Shown: positions 52,687 to 60,877 of the stretch, one piece after another
Layout of the letters: each line of letters opens with the position of its first letter
Position numbering within the stretch: position 1 is the stretch's first letter
Source of the DNA: CAYNLK01 sp964398055
GTDB lineage: Bacteria > Chloroflexota > Anaerolineae > 4572-78 > J111
Reading direction: 5' to 3'
Assembly: GCA_964398055.1 (NCBI GenBank)
Contig: CAYNLK010000005.1
Coordinates: 162,674 to 226,673, forward strand
Length of the DNA: 64,000 bases
Program-made: the position numbers and the translations under genes
The notes under the pieces: generated by a model
What the model was told of the DNA's origin: nothing
Database searches by the model: none
What the model saw: the letters and a program-made list of their open reading frames with translations, nothing else

Positions 52687-53144
52687 GATTGAAGCCGAGA
52701 TTGAGCATTTTCGACAACTCGCCAACGATGCCGCCGAGAGTAGTACCAGATTCCTGGAATTAGATCAGATAAACATCCACGATCTACGCGGGATAGCTAT
52801 GTTATTGACGAAATTTATGTGGGCGCAGAAAATTTAATGCTGCGTGTTGCTAAAAGTATGTTGGAACCCATCCCTTCAGGCAAAGCCTGGCATAAGGAGT
52901 TATTGGAACAATTTGCCAGGGAAAGTCCACAGATTCGCCCCCGCTCTTCAGCCGATATACCGTCACTCAGTTGGATGAATTTCGACGCTTTAGACATGTG
53001 GTTCACCACATCTATTCCATTGAGTATGATTGGCAACAGATAAGAAGGTTGTTGACCGACACCAGGCCCCTTCTAACAAACTTAATCAGCGACGCTGAAG
53101 CGTTTAAAGCTTTTCTAATAAGCACAATTGAGCTGAATTCATAA
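52649..53144 (+). pseudogene. HEPN (HepT-like) toxin gene with two frameshifts
   Basis: The three frames in turn encode one HEPN protein: LIIEIEAEIEHFRQL...DLRGIAMLLTKF; GAENLMLRVAKSMLEPIPSGKAWHKELLEQF; and QLDEFRRFRHVVHHIYSIEYDWQQIRRLL to ELNS. The R-x4-H motif (RHVVHH) of HEPN ribonucleases is in the last part. Breaks are a missing T near 52813 in a TTT run and a missing C near 52938 in a CCCCC run. Either the toxin is dead, or these are homopolymer sequencing errors. Confidence 0.8.
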
Positions 53145-53194
53145 TCGGTATAACTCATAGACGATAAGGCTTTTCAAAAAGGAGACCCTCAACC

Positions 53195-54520
53195 GTGAAA
53201 CGAGTCCTCATTTTGGGCGCCGGCCTGGTAACCGGCCCGATTGTCAGCTACCTGCTTGAAAACGGCTACCACGTTACCGTGGCCAGCCGCACCGTCGCCA
53301 GGGCCAAAAAACTGGTGGGCGATCATCCCCACGGCGTCGCCGTGGCCTACGATATTGAAACAGACCCTGACTGTACGGAGTTGAACAGGCTGGTCGCTCA
53401 GGCCGACCTGGTGGTTAGCTTCCTACCCTACATTCACCACGTCAGCGTGGCCAGGGCCAGTCTGGCCGCCGGCAGGCCGATGGTCACCACTTCTTATGTT
53501 AGCCCGGCGATGCGTGAACTGGACGCCGCGGCCAAAGAGGCCGGCCTGATTATCCTCAATGAAGTCGGCCTTGATCCCGGCATCGACCACATGTCGGCTA
53601 TGCAGATCATTCACCGGGTGCAGCAGGCCGGCGGTCACATCGACAGCTTTATGTCCTATTGCGGCGGTCTGCCTGCGCCGGAAGCCAACGATAACCCCTT
53701 TGGCTACAAATTCTCCTGGAGTCCGCGCGGCGTGCTCCTGGCCGCCCGCAACGCCGCCCATTACCTGCGCCATGGCCAAGAGGTCAACGTGGCCGGGCAG
53801 GACCTGTTCAAACATTATTGGCTGCTCGACGTGGCAGGTTTGGGCCAGTTTGAAGCCTATCCCAACCGCGATTCCGTGCCCTACAAAGAAATCTACGGGA
53901 TCGAGGATGTGGGCACGATGTACCGGGGGACTCTGCGCAACATCGGCTGGTGTGGCACGCTGGATAAGATGGTTCAGTTTGGCTGGCTGAGTGAAGACAA
54001 ACGCCCCGCCGCGGGCAAAAGTTACGCCCAATATGTGCGGGAGATGCTCCCCGCCGAAGCCACCAATTCCGGCAATATCAAGGCCGACGTGGCGACCTAT
54101 CTGGGTGTTAACATTAACAGCGCGGTCATTCAAAATATGGCCTGGCTGGGGCTGTTCGATGAGCGGCCCATCGAGGGGGTGGCCGCGGCCATCTCGCCGC
54201 TGGATTTGTTGACCACGGTGATGCTGGCCCGGATGCAGTACGCCAAAGGCGAACGGGACCTGATCATCCTGGTCCATCATTTTGACGCCAGCTATCCGGA
54301 TGGCCGGCAAGAGCAGCTCACCTCGACCCTGATCGCCTACGGTGAACCTAACGGTCACTCGGCTATGGCTCGCACTGTCAGCCTACCGGCGGCCATTGCC
54401 GTCGATTTGATTCTGCGGGGTGAAATTACCGCCACCGGAGTTCAAATTCCGGTAACGCCCGACCTGTATGAGCCGATTCTGGCCGGACTAAAAGAGTTGG
54501 GCATTGAGTGTGTGGAATAA
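53195..54520 (+). CDS. Saccharopine dehydrogenase (glutamate-forming, SDH)
   Basis: 441 residues matching the C-terminal half of eukaryotic AASS: KRVLILGAGLVTGPIVSYLLENGYHV, VVSFLPYIHHVSVARA, TTSYVSPAMRELDAAAKEAGLIILNEVGLDPGIDHM, SYCGGLPAPEANDNPFGYKFSWSPRGVLLAARN. It turns saccharopine into glutamate and aminoadipate semialdehyde. GTG start at 53195 with GGAG upstream. Together with the reductase at 50887 it forms a full lysine-to-aminoadipate-semialdehyde route. Confidence 0.94.
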   Translation: MKRVLILGAGLVTGPIVSYLLENGYHVTVASRTVARAKKLVGDHPHGVAVAYDIETDPDCTELNRLVAQADLVVSFLPYIHHVSVARASLAAGRPMVTTSYVSPAMRELDAAAKEAGLIILNEVGLDPGIDHMSAMQIIHRVQQAGGHIDSFMSYCGGLPAPEANDNPFGYKFSWSPRGVLLAARNAAHYLRHGQEVNVAGQDLFKHYWLLDVAGLGQFEAYPNRDSVPYKEIYGIEDVGTMYRGTLRNIGWCGTLDKMVQFGWLSEDKRPAAGKSYAQYVREMLPAEATNSGNIKADVATYLGVNINSAVIQNMAWLGLFDERPIEGVAAAISPLDLLTTVMLARMQYAKGERDLIILVHHFDASYPDGRQEQLTSTLIAYGEPNGHSAMARTVSLPAAIAVDLILRGEITATGVQIPVTPDLYEPILAGLKELGIECVE

Positions 54521-54548
54521 GCAAACCTTAAAAAAGTTGGCGAAGGGG

Positions 54549-54578
54549 TTGACAACCCCAGCCAAAGTGTGATATGCT
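54549..54578 (+). promoter_or_regulatory. Promoter of the exporter leader
   Basis: TTGACA (54549-54554), 18-base spacer, TATGCT (54573-54578). It precedes the 35-codon ORF at 54621 and lies just after the saccharopine dehydrogenase stop. Confidence 0.8.
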
Positions 54579-54620
54579 ACCCGAGCAATTTTAACTAACC
54601 TTAACGAAAGGAGTGCAGAC

Positions 54621-54728
54621 ATGCAAATTTGCGTTATCAAGACCTCTGCAGTGCGTCTTGTTACCGGCGGCGATGTTTTCGGCGCGCCGTATCTCAGTGT
54701 GTCTGCAGACTCCGTGGATTCCTGTTAA
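54621..54728 (+). CDS. Leader ORF 1, 35 codons, upstream of an ABC exporter operon
   Basis: A clear ORF (MQICVIKTSAVRLVTGGDVF..., ending VDSC) with AAAGGAG 6 bases ahead of the ATG. No family match. It contains GTCTGCAGAC near its end (54701-54710) and GCAGAC occurs at its ribosome site (54615-54620); both can pair with the arms of the terminator that follows. This suggests a leader peptide whose translation affects termination, as known for bmrB ahead of bmrCD in Bacillus. It could also be a small secreted or precursor peptide. Confidence 0.65.
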   Translation: MQICVIKTSAVRLVTGGDVFGAPYLSVSADSVDSC

Positions 54729-54749
54729 CCTTAACTGGTAAGCCACCGA

Positions 54750-54786
54750 GCCGCAGACATACCCCGTCTGCGGCTTTTTTATTTTT
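54750..54786 (+). terminator. Leader terminator 1
   Basis: GCCGCAGAC (54750-54758) and GTCTGCGGC (54766-54774) pair, followed by TTTTTTATTTTT. Its left arm repeats the GCAGAC word of the leader ORF. Confidence 0.92.
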
Positions 54787-54826
54787 ATCCTGGGCAAGTA
54801 ACTTCTGCTTCGGGCGACAAAATTCC

Positions 54827-54863
54827 AAGCCGCAGACAATCGATCTGCGGCTTTTTATTTTTT
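54827..54863 (+). terminator. Leader terminator 2, same stem word
   Basis: AAGCCGCAGA and TCTGCGGCTT pair around CAATCGA, followed by TTTATTTTTT. The stem and tail are nearly those of terminator 1, about 78 bases downstream, so one has probably been copied from the other. Confidence 0.92.
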
Positions 54864-54897
54864 CACGAGGGCAATGAGGACAGAAGGAGGTGCCGGT

Positions 54898-55005
54898 ATG
54901 ACAGTACAAAAATCAAAAGGAGAGGCAACGGCGCAACTCACGGTTCAGCTATGTGTCAACAACCGGAATTTTGGAAATGCCGCCAGGGCAACACCGTCGA
55001 TGTAA
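54898..55005 (+). CDS. ORF 2, 35 codons, after the terminators
   Basis: A short ORF with an exceptionally strong ribosome site (AAGGAGGTG 5-6 bases upstream). Product MTVQKSKGEATAQLTVQLCV... is hydrophilic, one Cys. No known family. It is the first gene to be translated if transcription passes both terminators. It may help coupling to the next gene, or encode a small peptide exported by the ABC pair. Confidence 0.55.
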   Translation: MTVQKSKGEATAQLTVQLCVNNRNFGNAARATPSM

Positions 55006-55041
55006 TTTTTTGAGTAGGTCATACCACGGAGGGCTTCAATC

Positions 55042-55287
55042 ATGTTTCCCAATGAATTGAATTATCTGGTCAGTTTGGAGCAGCATCGAGATCGGCTGCG
55101 GGCGTGGGAACGCCACCAATTAGTGCAACTGGCCAATCAAGCGCAAGGCCATCAGGCCGTCCACCGGCGCGTCGCCGGCTGGCTGGGTGAACGGCTGGTC
55201 AGGTGGGGAGTGGTTCTGCAGAGTTACGGTCCCCAGCCTCAGCCACAAACCCAATCAAACCCAGCCATGGCCACCCGGGTGCGCTGA
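55042..55287 (+). CDS. Small protein of 81 residues in the exporter operon
   Basis: No family recognised. GGAGGG lies ahead of ATG 55042. The sequence is strongly helical and basic/aromatic (LNYLVSLEQHRDRLRAWERHQLVQLANQAQ; VAGWLGERLVRWGVVLQSY) with a Gln/Pro-rich tail. Probably cytoplasmic. It starts 36 bases after ORF 2 and the first ABC gene begins 100 bases after it. Confidence 0.65.
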   Translation: MFPNELNYLVSLEQHRDRLRAWERHQLVQLANQAQGHQAVHRRVAGWLGERLVRWGVVLQSYGPQPQPQTQSNPAMATRVR

Positions 55288-55386
55288 TGGCTCAGCGATA
55301 AGCGGTGAGGAGGTTTAGAAGCGCTGGCCTCCTCACCCCGGTGAACTCAAGTTACCCAGGGCCTTTTGGCCAGGAGGGTATTGAAA

Positions 55387-57363
55387 ATGCAGGAATCGTC
55401 ATTTTATCCATCATTAGACTTAAAGAAAACTATCTCGACCAACCGGTTGGTAGGGCTATGGCGGCTGTTGGGCGGTTTCCGCCTGATTTACCTGGGCGCC
55501 GTGGCTACTTTGGCGATTGCCACCGCGGCCAAGACAGTAACCTACCTGCTGCTGCGTTATTTTGTCGATGAGGCTTTGCTGGCCACACCGGAACAAGCCG
55601 CCGCTCCTTTTTGGTTGATCGCCCTGGGTTTTGTGGCCCTGGCGGTTCTGCAAGGCGGCTTCACCTTCCTCAGCGGCAAGTTAGCCGCCCGGTCGGCCGA
55701 AGGGGCCATCTTGCGACTACGCAACTACCTGTTCGATCACATCCAACGACTGTCTTTTACTTACCACGACCATGCCAAAACGGGTGAACTGGTGCAGCGG
55801 TGCAGCTCTGATGTGGATATGATCCGGCGCTTTTTTGCCGAACAGGCCATTGGCGTCGGCCGGATTGGGCTGCTGTTTATCATCAACTTTGCCGCGCTGC
55901 TGTTGATCAATGTCAAGCTGGCCCTGCTGTCACTGATTTCGACGCCGATTGTGGTCGCCATTTCAATCTACTTTTTCAAGAAGATTTACGCTACCTACGA
56001 CGCGCACCAGGAACAGGAAGGGGTTCTATCGACCACTTTACAGGAAAATCTGAGCGGGGTGCGGGTGGTTAAAGCCTTTGCCCGGCAGAAATTCGAGATC
56101 GACAAGTTTGAGCAGCAGAACTCCCAGCAGTACAACCTGGGCCGGAAATTGACCGGGCTGCACTCGTTGTTTTGGCCCATCGTCGAGACGATCTCTGGCA
56201 TTCAAATGGTGCTGGTCTTCTTTGTGGGCGCGCTGATGGCGATCAATGGTGAAATCACCGTGGGTAGTTACCTGGCTGTGGCCGGATTGGTCATCTGGAT
56301 TATCTGGCCGATGCAACAACTGGGCCGGCTGATTGTGGCCACCTCGATGGGGCTGGTCTCCTACAGCCGGGTGGCCGAGATCATCAGGGAACCGGCTGAG
56401 CTTTTGGACGAAGCCCAAACCGGCGCCGCCAGGCCGATAACAGGCCGCCTGGAATTTCGCGATGTCTCGTTTGAATACGATGACCACAGCCGCGTCTTGC
56501 ACAACATCTCTTTTGCGGTGGAACCGGGTGAAACCGTGGCTTTGTTGGGGCCAACCGGCTCCGGCAAGAGCAGCCTGGTCAACTTGCTGCCTCGCTTTTA
56601 CGACTACACCGGCGGCTCGATCTTGCTGGATGGAGTTGAACTGCGCAACTACCCCAAGCACGCCCTGCGCCGGCAGATCGGCATTGTGGAACAAGAGCCG
56701 TTTCTCTTCTCCCGCACGGTTCGGGAAAACATTGCCTACGGCGTTGACCGGGCTGTGACCGATGAGGAGATCGAAGCCGCGGCCCGGGCGGCCGCCATCC
56801 ACGACGTGATTATGACCTTCCCCGACGGCTACGAGACGCTGGTGGGGGAAAAGGGGGTAACGCTGTCGGGGGGGCAGAAGCAACGGGTGACCATTGGCCG
56901 GACCTTGCTGAAAGATCCGAGCATCCTGATCTTTGACGACGCGGTCTCCTCTGTGGACACCGAAACCGAGACCGAGATCCACGCCGCTCTGGAGCGGCTG
57001 CGGCAGGGCCGGACCACCTTTATCATTGCCCACCGCATTCAAACGGTGATGCAGGCCGATAAAATCCTGGTGCTGGATCAAGGCCGGATTGTGCAGCAAG
57101 GCTCGCATCAGCAATTGCTGGCGCAAGACGGCATCTACCGGCGCATCTACCAATTGCAAGCTCAAATCGAGCAGGATATCCAATCGGCTGATGGGCGAAA
57201 TGGCGAGGCTACCAATGGCCGAGGCAGACCCATCTCGCTCCGTGAAAAGCAAGGCGAGGGGGGATCAAACGGAACAGTAAGACGAAGCGCCTCCGCTGAA
57301 CAGCCGTCGCCAAAACCGTCGGCCAGCCCAGCCGGGACATCTGACCCGGAGGCTCTGTCTTAA
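55387..57363 (+). CDS. ABC exporter half-transporter 1
   Basis: Membrane domain (six helices, about 25-320) fused to an ATPase. Walker A LLGPTGSGKSSLVNLLPRFYDY, signature VTLSGGQKQRVTIGRTLLK and Walker B ILIFDDAVSSVDTETE, in which the catalytic Glu is Asp (DDAV), as in the degenerate site of heterodimeric exporters such as TM287/288 and BmrCD. A disordered tail of ~60 residues follows. Start ATG 55387 with AGGAGGG upstream. Probably pairs with the gene at 57467. Confidence 0.93.
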   Translation: MQESSFYPSLDLKKTISTNRLVGLWRLLGGFRLIYLGAVATLAIATAAKTVTYLLLRYFVDEALLATPEQAAAPFWLIALGFVALAVLQGGFTFLSGKLAARSAEGAILRLRNYLFDHIQRLSFTYHDHAKTGELVQRCSSDVDMIRRFFAEQAIGVGRIGLLFIINFAALLLINVKLALLSLISTPIVVAISIYFFKKIYATYDAHQEQEGVLSTTLQENLSGVRVVKAFARQKFEIDKFEQQNSQQYNLGRKLTGLHSLFWPIVETISGIQMVLVFFVGALMAINGEITVGSYLAVAGLVIWIIWPMQQLGRLIVATSMGLVSYSRVAEIIREPAELLDEAQTGAARPITGRLEFRDVSFEYDDHSRVLHNISFAVEPGETVALLGPTGSGKSSLVNLLPRFYDYTGGSILLDGVELRNYPKHALRRQIGIVEQEPFLFSRTVRENIAYGVDRAVTDEEIEAAARAAAIHDVIMTFPDGYETLVGEKGVTLSGGQKQRVTIGRTLLKDPSILIFDDAVSSVDTETETEIHAALERLRQGRTTFIIAHRIQTVMQADKILVLDQGRIVQQGSHQQLLAQDGIYRRIYQLQAQIEQDIQSADGRNGEATNGRGRPISLREKQGEGGSNGTVRRSASAEQPSPKPSASPAGTSDPEALS

Positions 57364-57374
57364 TTGCCCTAACC

Positions 57375-57439
57375 GTGGTGCGTGTTTTCCCTCTCGTTCC
57401 CAAACTGAGTTTGGGAACGAGAGGGAAAACACGCACCAC
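57375..57439. repeat. 65-bp perfect palindrome with CGTTCCCAAA core, copy 2
   Basis: Arms of 32 bases (57375-57406 and 57408-57439) around a central G at 57407. The inner core CGTTCCCAAACTGAGTTTGG repeats at 59978-60020 and, with changes, at 27888-27923. The outer part of this copy (GTGGTGCGTGTTTTCCC and its inverse) is unlike the others. It lies between the two exporter genes. Confidence 0.9.
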
Positions 57440-57466
57440 GTAACATACCACAACTGGAGCAGAACT

Positions 57467-59284
57467 ATGTCTGACATCTATTTTGAAGAGGAAGAATTTT
57501 CAACTCAATTCAACGGCCAAACGGTCAAAAGAATTGCGGCCCAAACCCGGCCCTACTGGAGATGGGTAACCGCCTTTCTGGTCCTCATTGCCCTGGTCTC
57601 CTTTCAGGACTCTTTCTTCACCTACCTCAGCAAGCTTATCATCGACGAGGGCATTGTGGCCGGCGACCGGGAACGGCTGGTCGAGTTGATCACGTTGTAC
57701 GCCAGCCTGATCGTGGTGCAGGCCGTGGCCGTGGTCGGCTTTATCTACCTGGCCGGCCTGCTGGGCGAGCGGGTACGGTACGATTTGCGCCGGCAGATGT
57801 TCAACCACCTGCAGCGGCTGTCGCTGTCGTACTACAGCAAAACGCCGATCGGCTGGATTATGTCGCGGGTCACCTCCGATGCCAGCCGCATCTCCGAACT
57901 GGTCACCTGGGGCCTGATCGACATCACCTGGTCCGTTCTCAACCTGGTCACAGCCGTATTCTTTATGCTGCTGATCAACTGGAAGCTGGCCCTGATTGTC
58001 GCCGTGATGCTGCCGGTGCTGGTGATCATTGCCGGTGAGTTCAAGAAGCGAATTCTGGTCGAGTTCCGGCGGGTGCGGAAGCAGAATTCCAAGCTGACCG
58101 GCGCCTACAACGAGAATATCACCGGGGTGCGGGTGGTCAAGGCGCTCACGCGCGAAGACAAGAATCTGCAAGAGTTCGACGTGATGGCAACCAACCTGTA
58201 CCGGTCGGCTTACCGGGCGGCCTGGCTGTCGGCCTTGTTCCTGCCGGCCGTCCAGATCATCGGCGCCATCACCCTGGGGCTGGTCATCTGGTACAGCGGC
58301 TGGCAGATTCAGAGTGGCGATATCACCGTCGGCGGTATCCAGGCTTTTGTCTCCTACCTGACCTTTATGCTCTTCCCGATCCAGGAACTGGCCCGGGTTT
58401 ACGCCGAAATGCAGAACTCGGTGGCGTCGGCAGAACGAGTTTTCTCCCTGATTGACGCCGAGCCGGAGATTGTCGACCGGCCCAACGCCGTCGATCCGGG
58501 CACCATCAAGGGCGACATCGAATTCGAGCAAGTCGACTTTTACTACGAGCCGGACAAGCCGGTGCTAACCAACTTCAATCTGACGGTGCGCCAGGGCGAA
58601 ACCATCGCCCTGGTTGGACCGACCGGCGGCGGCAAATCGACCATCGTCAACCTGCTCTGTCGCTTCTACGAGCCAAAGGGCGGCGTCATTCGGATCAGCG
58701 GGCTGGATTACACCTCGCTGAGCCTGCACGCGTTCCAATCCCGCATCGGCATGGTCCTGCAGACGCCCCACCTCTTCTCCGACACCATCCGGGAGAACAT
58801 CCGGTATGGCCGGCTCGACGCCACGGATGAAGAGGTCGAGACGGCGGCCAGGCTGGCCCACGCCCACGAGTTCATCACGGCAATGGCCAACGGCTACGAC
58901 GAGCAGGTCGGCGAGGGCGGCAACCTGCTCTCAACCGGCCAGAAGCAGTTGATCAGCCTGGCCAGGGCGGTGTTGGCCCAGCCGGAGATCTTCATTATGG
59001 ACGAGGCCACCAGTTCGGTTGACACACTGACCGAGGCGCTGATCCAGCAGGGTATGGCCAATTTGATGACCGGCCGGACCAACTTCATCATCGCCCACCG
59101 GCTGTCGACAATAAAAAAAGCCGACCGGATTGTGGTCATCGAGGACGGTCGCATCACCGAGATGGGCAGCCACAACGAGCTGATTCAGGCCAGGGGGCAC
59201 TACTACTTGCTCTACACCAAGCAGTTCCGCCAGGAGCCGCAGTACCAACTGGACCAGATGTTTGAACAAGTGCTAGCAGCTTAA
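57467..59284 (+). CDS. ABC exporter half-transporter 2
   Basis: Second fused membrane-ATPase subunit, 605 aa. Walker A LVGPTGGGKSTIVNLLCRFYEP, signature LLSTGQKQLISLARAVLA (variant LSTGQ), Walker B IFIMDEATSSVDTLTE with the catalytic Glu intact, and IIAHRLSTIKKADRIVV. An intact catalytic Glu here and Asp in its partner suits an asymmetric heterodimer that exports drugs, lipids or peptides. GGAGCAG lies before ATG 57467. Confidence 0.94.
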   Translation: MSDIYFEEEEFSTQFNGQTVKRIAAQTRPYWRWVTAFLVLIALVSFQDSFFTYLSKLIIDEGIVAGDRERLVELITLYASLIVVQAVAVVGFIYLAGLLGERVRYDLRRQMFNHLQRLSLSYYSKTPIGWIMSRVTSDASRISELVTWGLIDITWSVLNLVTAVFFMLLINWKLALIVAVMLPVLVIIAGEFKKRILVEFRRVRKQNSKLTGAYNENITGVRVVKALTREDKNLQEFDVMATNLYRSAYRAAWLSALFLPAVQIIGAITLGLVIWYSGWQIQSGDITVGGIQAFVSYLTFMLFPIQELARVYAEMQNSVASAERVFSLIDAEPEIVDRPNAVDPGTIKGDIEFEQVDFYYEPDKPVLTNFNLTVRQGETIALVGPTGGGKSTIVNLLCRFYEPKGGVIRISGLDYTSLSLHAFQSRIGMVLQTPHLFSDTIRENIRYGRLDATDEEVETAARLAHAHEFITAMANGYDEQVGEGGNLLSTGQKQLISLARAVLAQPEIFIMDEATSSVDTLTEALIQQGMANLMTGRTNFIIAHRLSTIKKADRIVVIEDGRITEMGSHNELIQARGHYYLLYTKQFRQEPQYQLDQMFEQVLAA

Positions 59285-59299
59285 GTAGGAGGTACATTC

Positions 59300-59758
59300 A
59301 TGAAACTAGCCGAAGCGCTCATTCTGCGAGCCGACTTGCAGAAACGGATTGAACAACTCAGGCAGCGGCTAATGCGTAATGCCAAAGTGCAGGAAGGCGA
59401 CCGTCCGGCCGAAGAACCAAACGCCTTGATTCAGGAACTGGAACAGGCCACCACGCAGTTGACTCGATTAGTCCAGCAGATCAACCGCACCAACGCGGCC
59501 ACCGAACTGGAGACAGAGGTGACCTTGTCGGATGCCCTGGCGGAGCGTGATGTGCTCAAGCTGAGGCATAGTCTCTACAGCTCATTAGCCCACGAGGCCA
59601 CCGTTACCCAGAGCCGCTTCACCAAATCTGAAGTGAAGTTCGCCAGTACGGTGGATGTGGCCGCCATCCAGACGCGGGCCGACGAGTTGGCCCGAAGGCA
59701 TCGGGAACTGGATACTAAAATCCAGGAAGCCAATTGGCGGGTGGAGTTGCAAGCGTAG
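59300..59758 (+). CDS. DIP1984 family protein
   Basis: A 152-residue coiled-coil protein: MKLAEALILRADLQKRIEQLRQRLMRNAKVQEGDRPAE, then LIQELEQATTQLTRLVQQINRTN and LRHSLYSSLAHEA. This is the DIP1984/septicolysin-like family; the fold is a long helical hairpin and the function is not established. AGGAGG lies ahead of the ATG. It closes the exporter operon, 15 bases after the second ABC gene. Nothing recognisable lies from 59759 to 59977. Confidence 0.9.
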   Translation: MKLAEALILRADLQKRIEQLRQRLMRNAKVQEGDRPAEEPNALIQELEQATTQLTRLVQQINRTNAATELETEVTLSDALAERDVLKLRHSLYSSLAHEATVTQSRFTKSEVKFASTVDVAAIQTRADELARRHRELDTKIQEANWRVELQA

Positions 59759-59977
59759 CGTAACCAATAGCAGGTAGCTGTTTTAGCAGAGGCGAGTACA
59801 AACCCTTGTGGGCCGGGGTAAGGTCTACGCCAATGGTGATGTGAGGGGCCGCATCATAGGGTTGACTCCCAGATCACTGCGTATGCCCAGCATTGTGACA
59901 AGCGCACCGGGCAAAGTAACTGTTACTACCACGTACTGATCTGTTGAAACAGCGAGGGTGGGTTAGGGGCAATACTT

Positions 59978-60020
59978 TTACAATCTCGTTCCCAAACTGA
60001 GTTTGGGAACGAGATTGTAA
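59978..60020. repeat. 43-bp perfect palindrome with CGTTCCCAAA core, copy 3
   Basis: Arms of 21 bases around a central G: outer TTACAAT/ATTGTAA plus the shared CTCGTTCCCAAACT core. It lies just beyond the stop of the PfkB gene (minus strand). Confidence 0.9.
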
Positions 60021-60034
60021 CGAGATTCCTAAAT

Positions 60035-60877
60035 TTACAATAATGCCGCCGGTCCCACCGCGCCGATCATCTCCGCAGCCAGGCCAATGCCCTGCTCCGC
60101 CGCGGCTATGGGCGACAACCCCGCCGCCAGGCCCGCCAGCGTAGCGCCGCAAAAAGTATCACCGGCCCCGGTCGGATCGAGTTCGACCGCCGGCCGGGCG
60201 GGCAGGTGGGTGGCTTGATCTTCCTCTATAACGAACACCCCATTTTGGCCCAACGTCACAAACAGCCGCACCCCCGCTCGAAGCCGGGCCTGCTTGACAC
60301 TCCCAAATAAACCGTTCGCTTCATTCTCGTTCATAAAGAAGAGGTCGGCCTGGTCAAACAGTTGGCGCACCGGCGCAGTCTCGCCGTAGACCAGGCGGGC
60401 ATAGGTGCCTACGGAAATCAAGGGCCGGGAAGAATTGAAGGCCGCCCGTCGATGTTTGAGGGCGGTCAGAAAATCGAGCTGCCGCTGGGCCGAACTCAAC
60501 GCGGCAATGTGGACAATCGAAGCCGAACAGATTTCCGGCGGCATCATGGCCGGGGTCAGGCGCGCTTCAGCACCCCAGGAGGCGTTGATCAGCATGGCTC
60601 GCCCGCCGCCGTGATGGGCGATCTCCAGGCGAGGCAACTGCTCCGGCGGAACGAGCGGCCCCACCCAAGCCAATCGCTTGGCCACGGGCTGTAGTTCCGG
60701 CGGCATTGGTTGGGGCTTGGGGGCGAAGAGGCTGGCGCTGGCCCCGGCGCGGCGGGCGGCCAGGGCGGTGTACATGCCGGCTCCGCCGGCCGTCCGGGCC
60801 GTTTGCCCGGCAAAATGGAGCACATCCAGCGAGGCAGTACCGATGACGAAGATACCGCCAGGGCCATCAATTTTCAC
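60035..60877 (-). CDS. PfkB-family carbohydrate kinase
   Basis: Ribokinase-like sugar kinase. VGTASLDVLHFAGQTARTAGGAGMYTALAARRAGA is the N-terminal sugar-binding part; DLFFMNENEANGLFG and LDPTGAGDTFCGATLAGL (anion hole and catalytic Asp in GAGD) are the PfkB signatures. A GTG at 60877 overlaps the stop of the upstream kinase gene as GTGA; a GTG at 60886 is also possible. Substrate unknown. About 280 aa. Confidence 0.88.
   Translation of the reverse strand: MKIDGPGGIFVIGTASLDVLHFAGQTARTAGGAGMYTALAARRAGASASLFAPKPQPMPPELQPVAKRLAWVGPLVPPEQLPRLEIAHHGGGRAMLINASWGAEARLTPAMMPPEICSASIVHIAALSSAQRQLDFLTALKHRRAAFNSSRPLISVGTYARLVYGETAPVRQLFDQADLFFMNENEANGLFGSVKQARLRAGVRLFVTLGQNGVFVIEEDQATHLPARPAVELDPTGAGDTFCGATLAGLAAGLSPIAAAEQGIGLAAEMIGAVGPAALL

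Noticed and set aside
57500..58531. Long minus-strand open frame opposite the second ABC gene
   Set aside because: Low-complexity shadow (Gln/His/Asp-rich) of a clearly coding plus strand.
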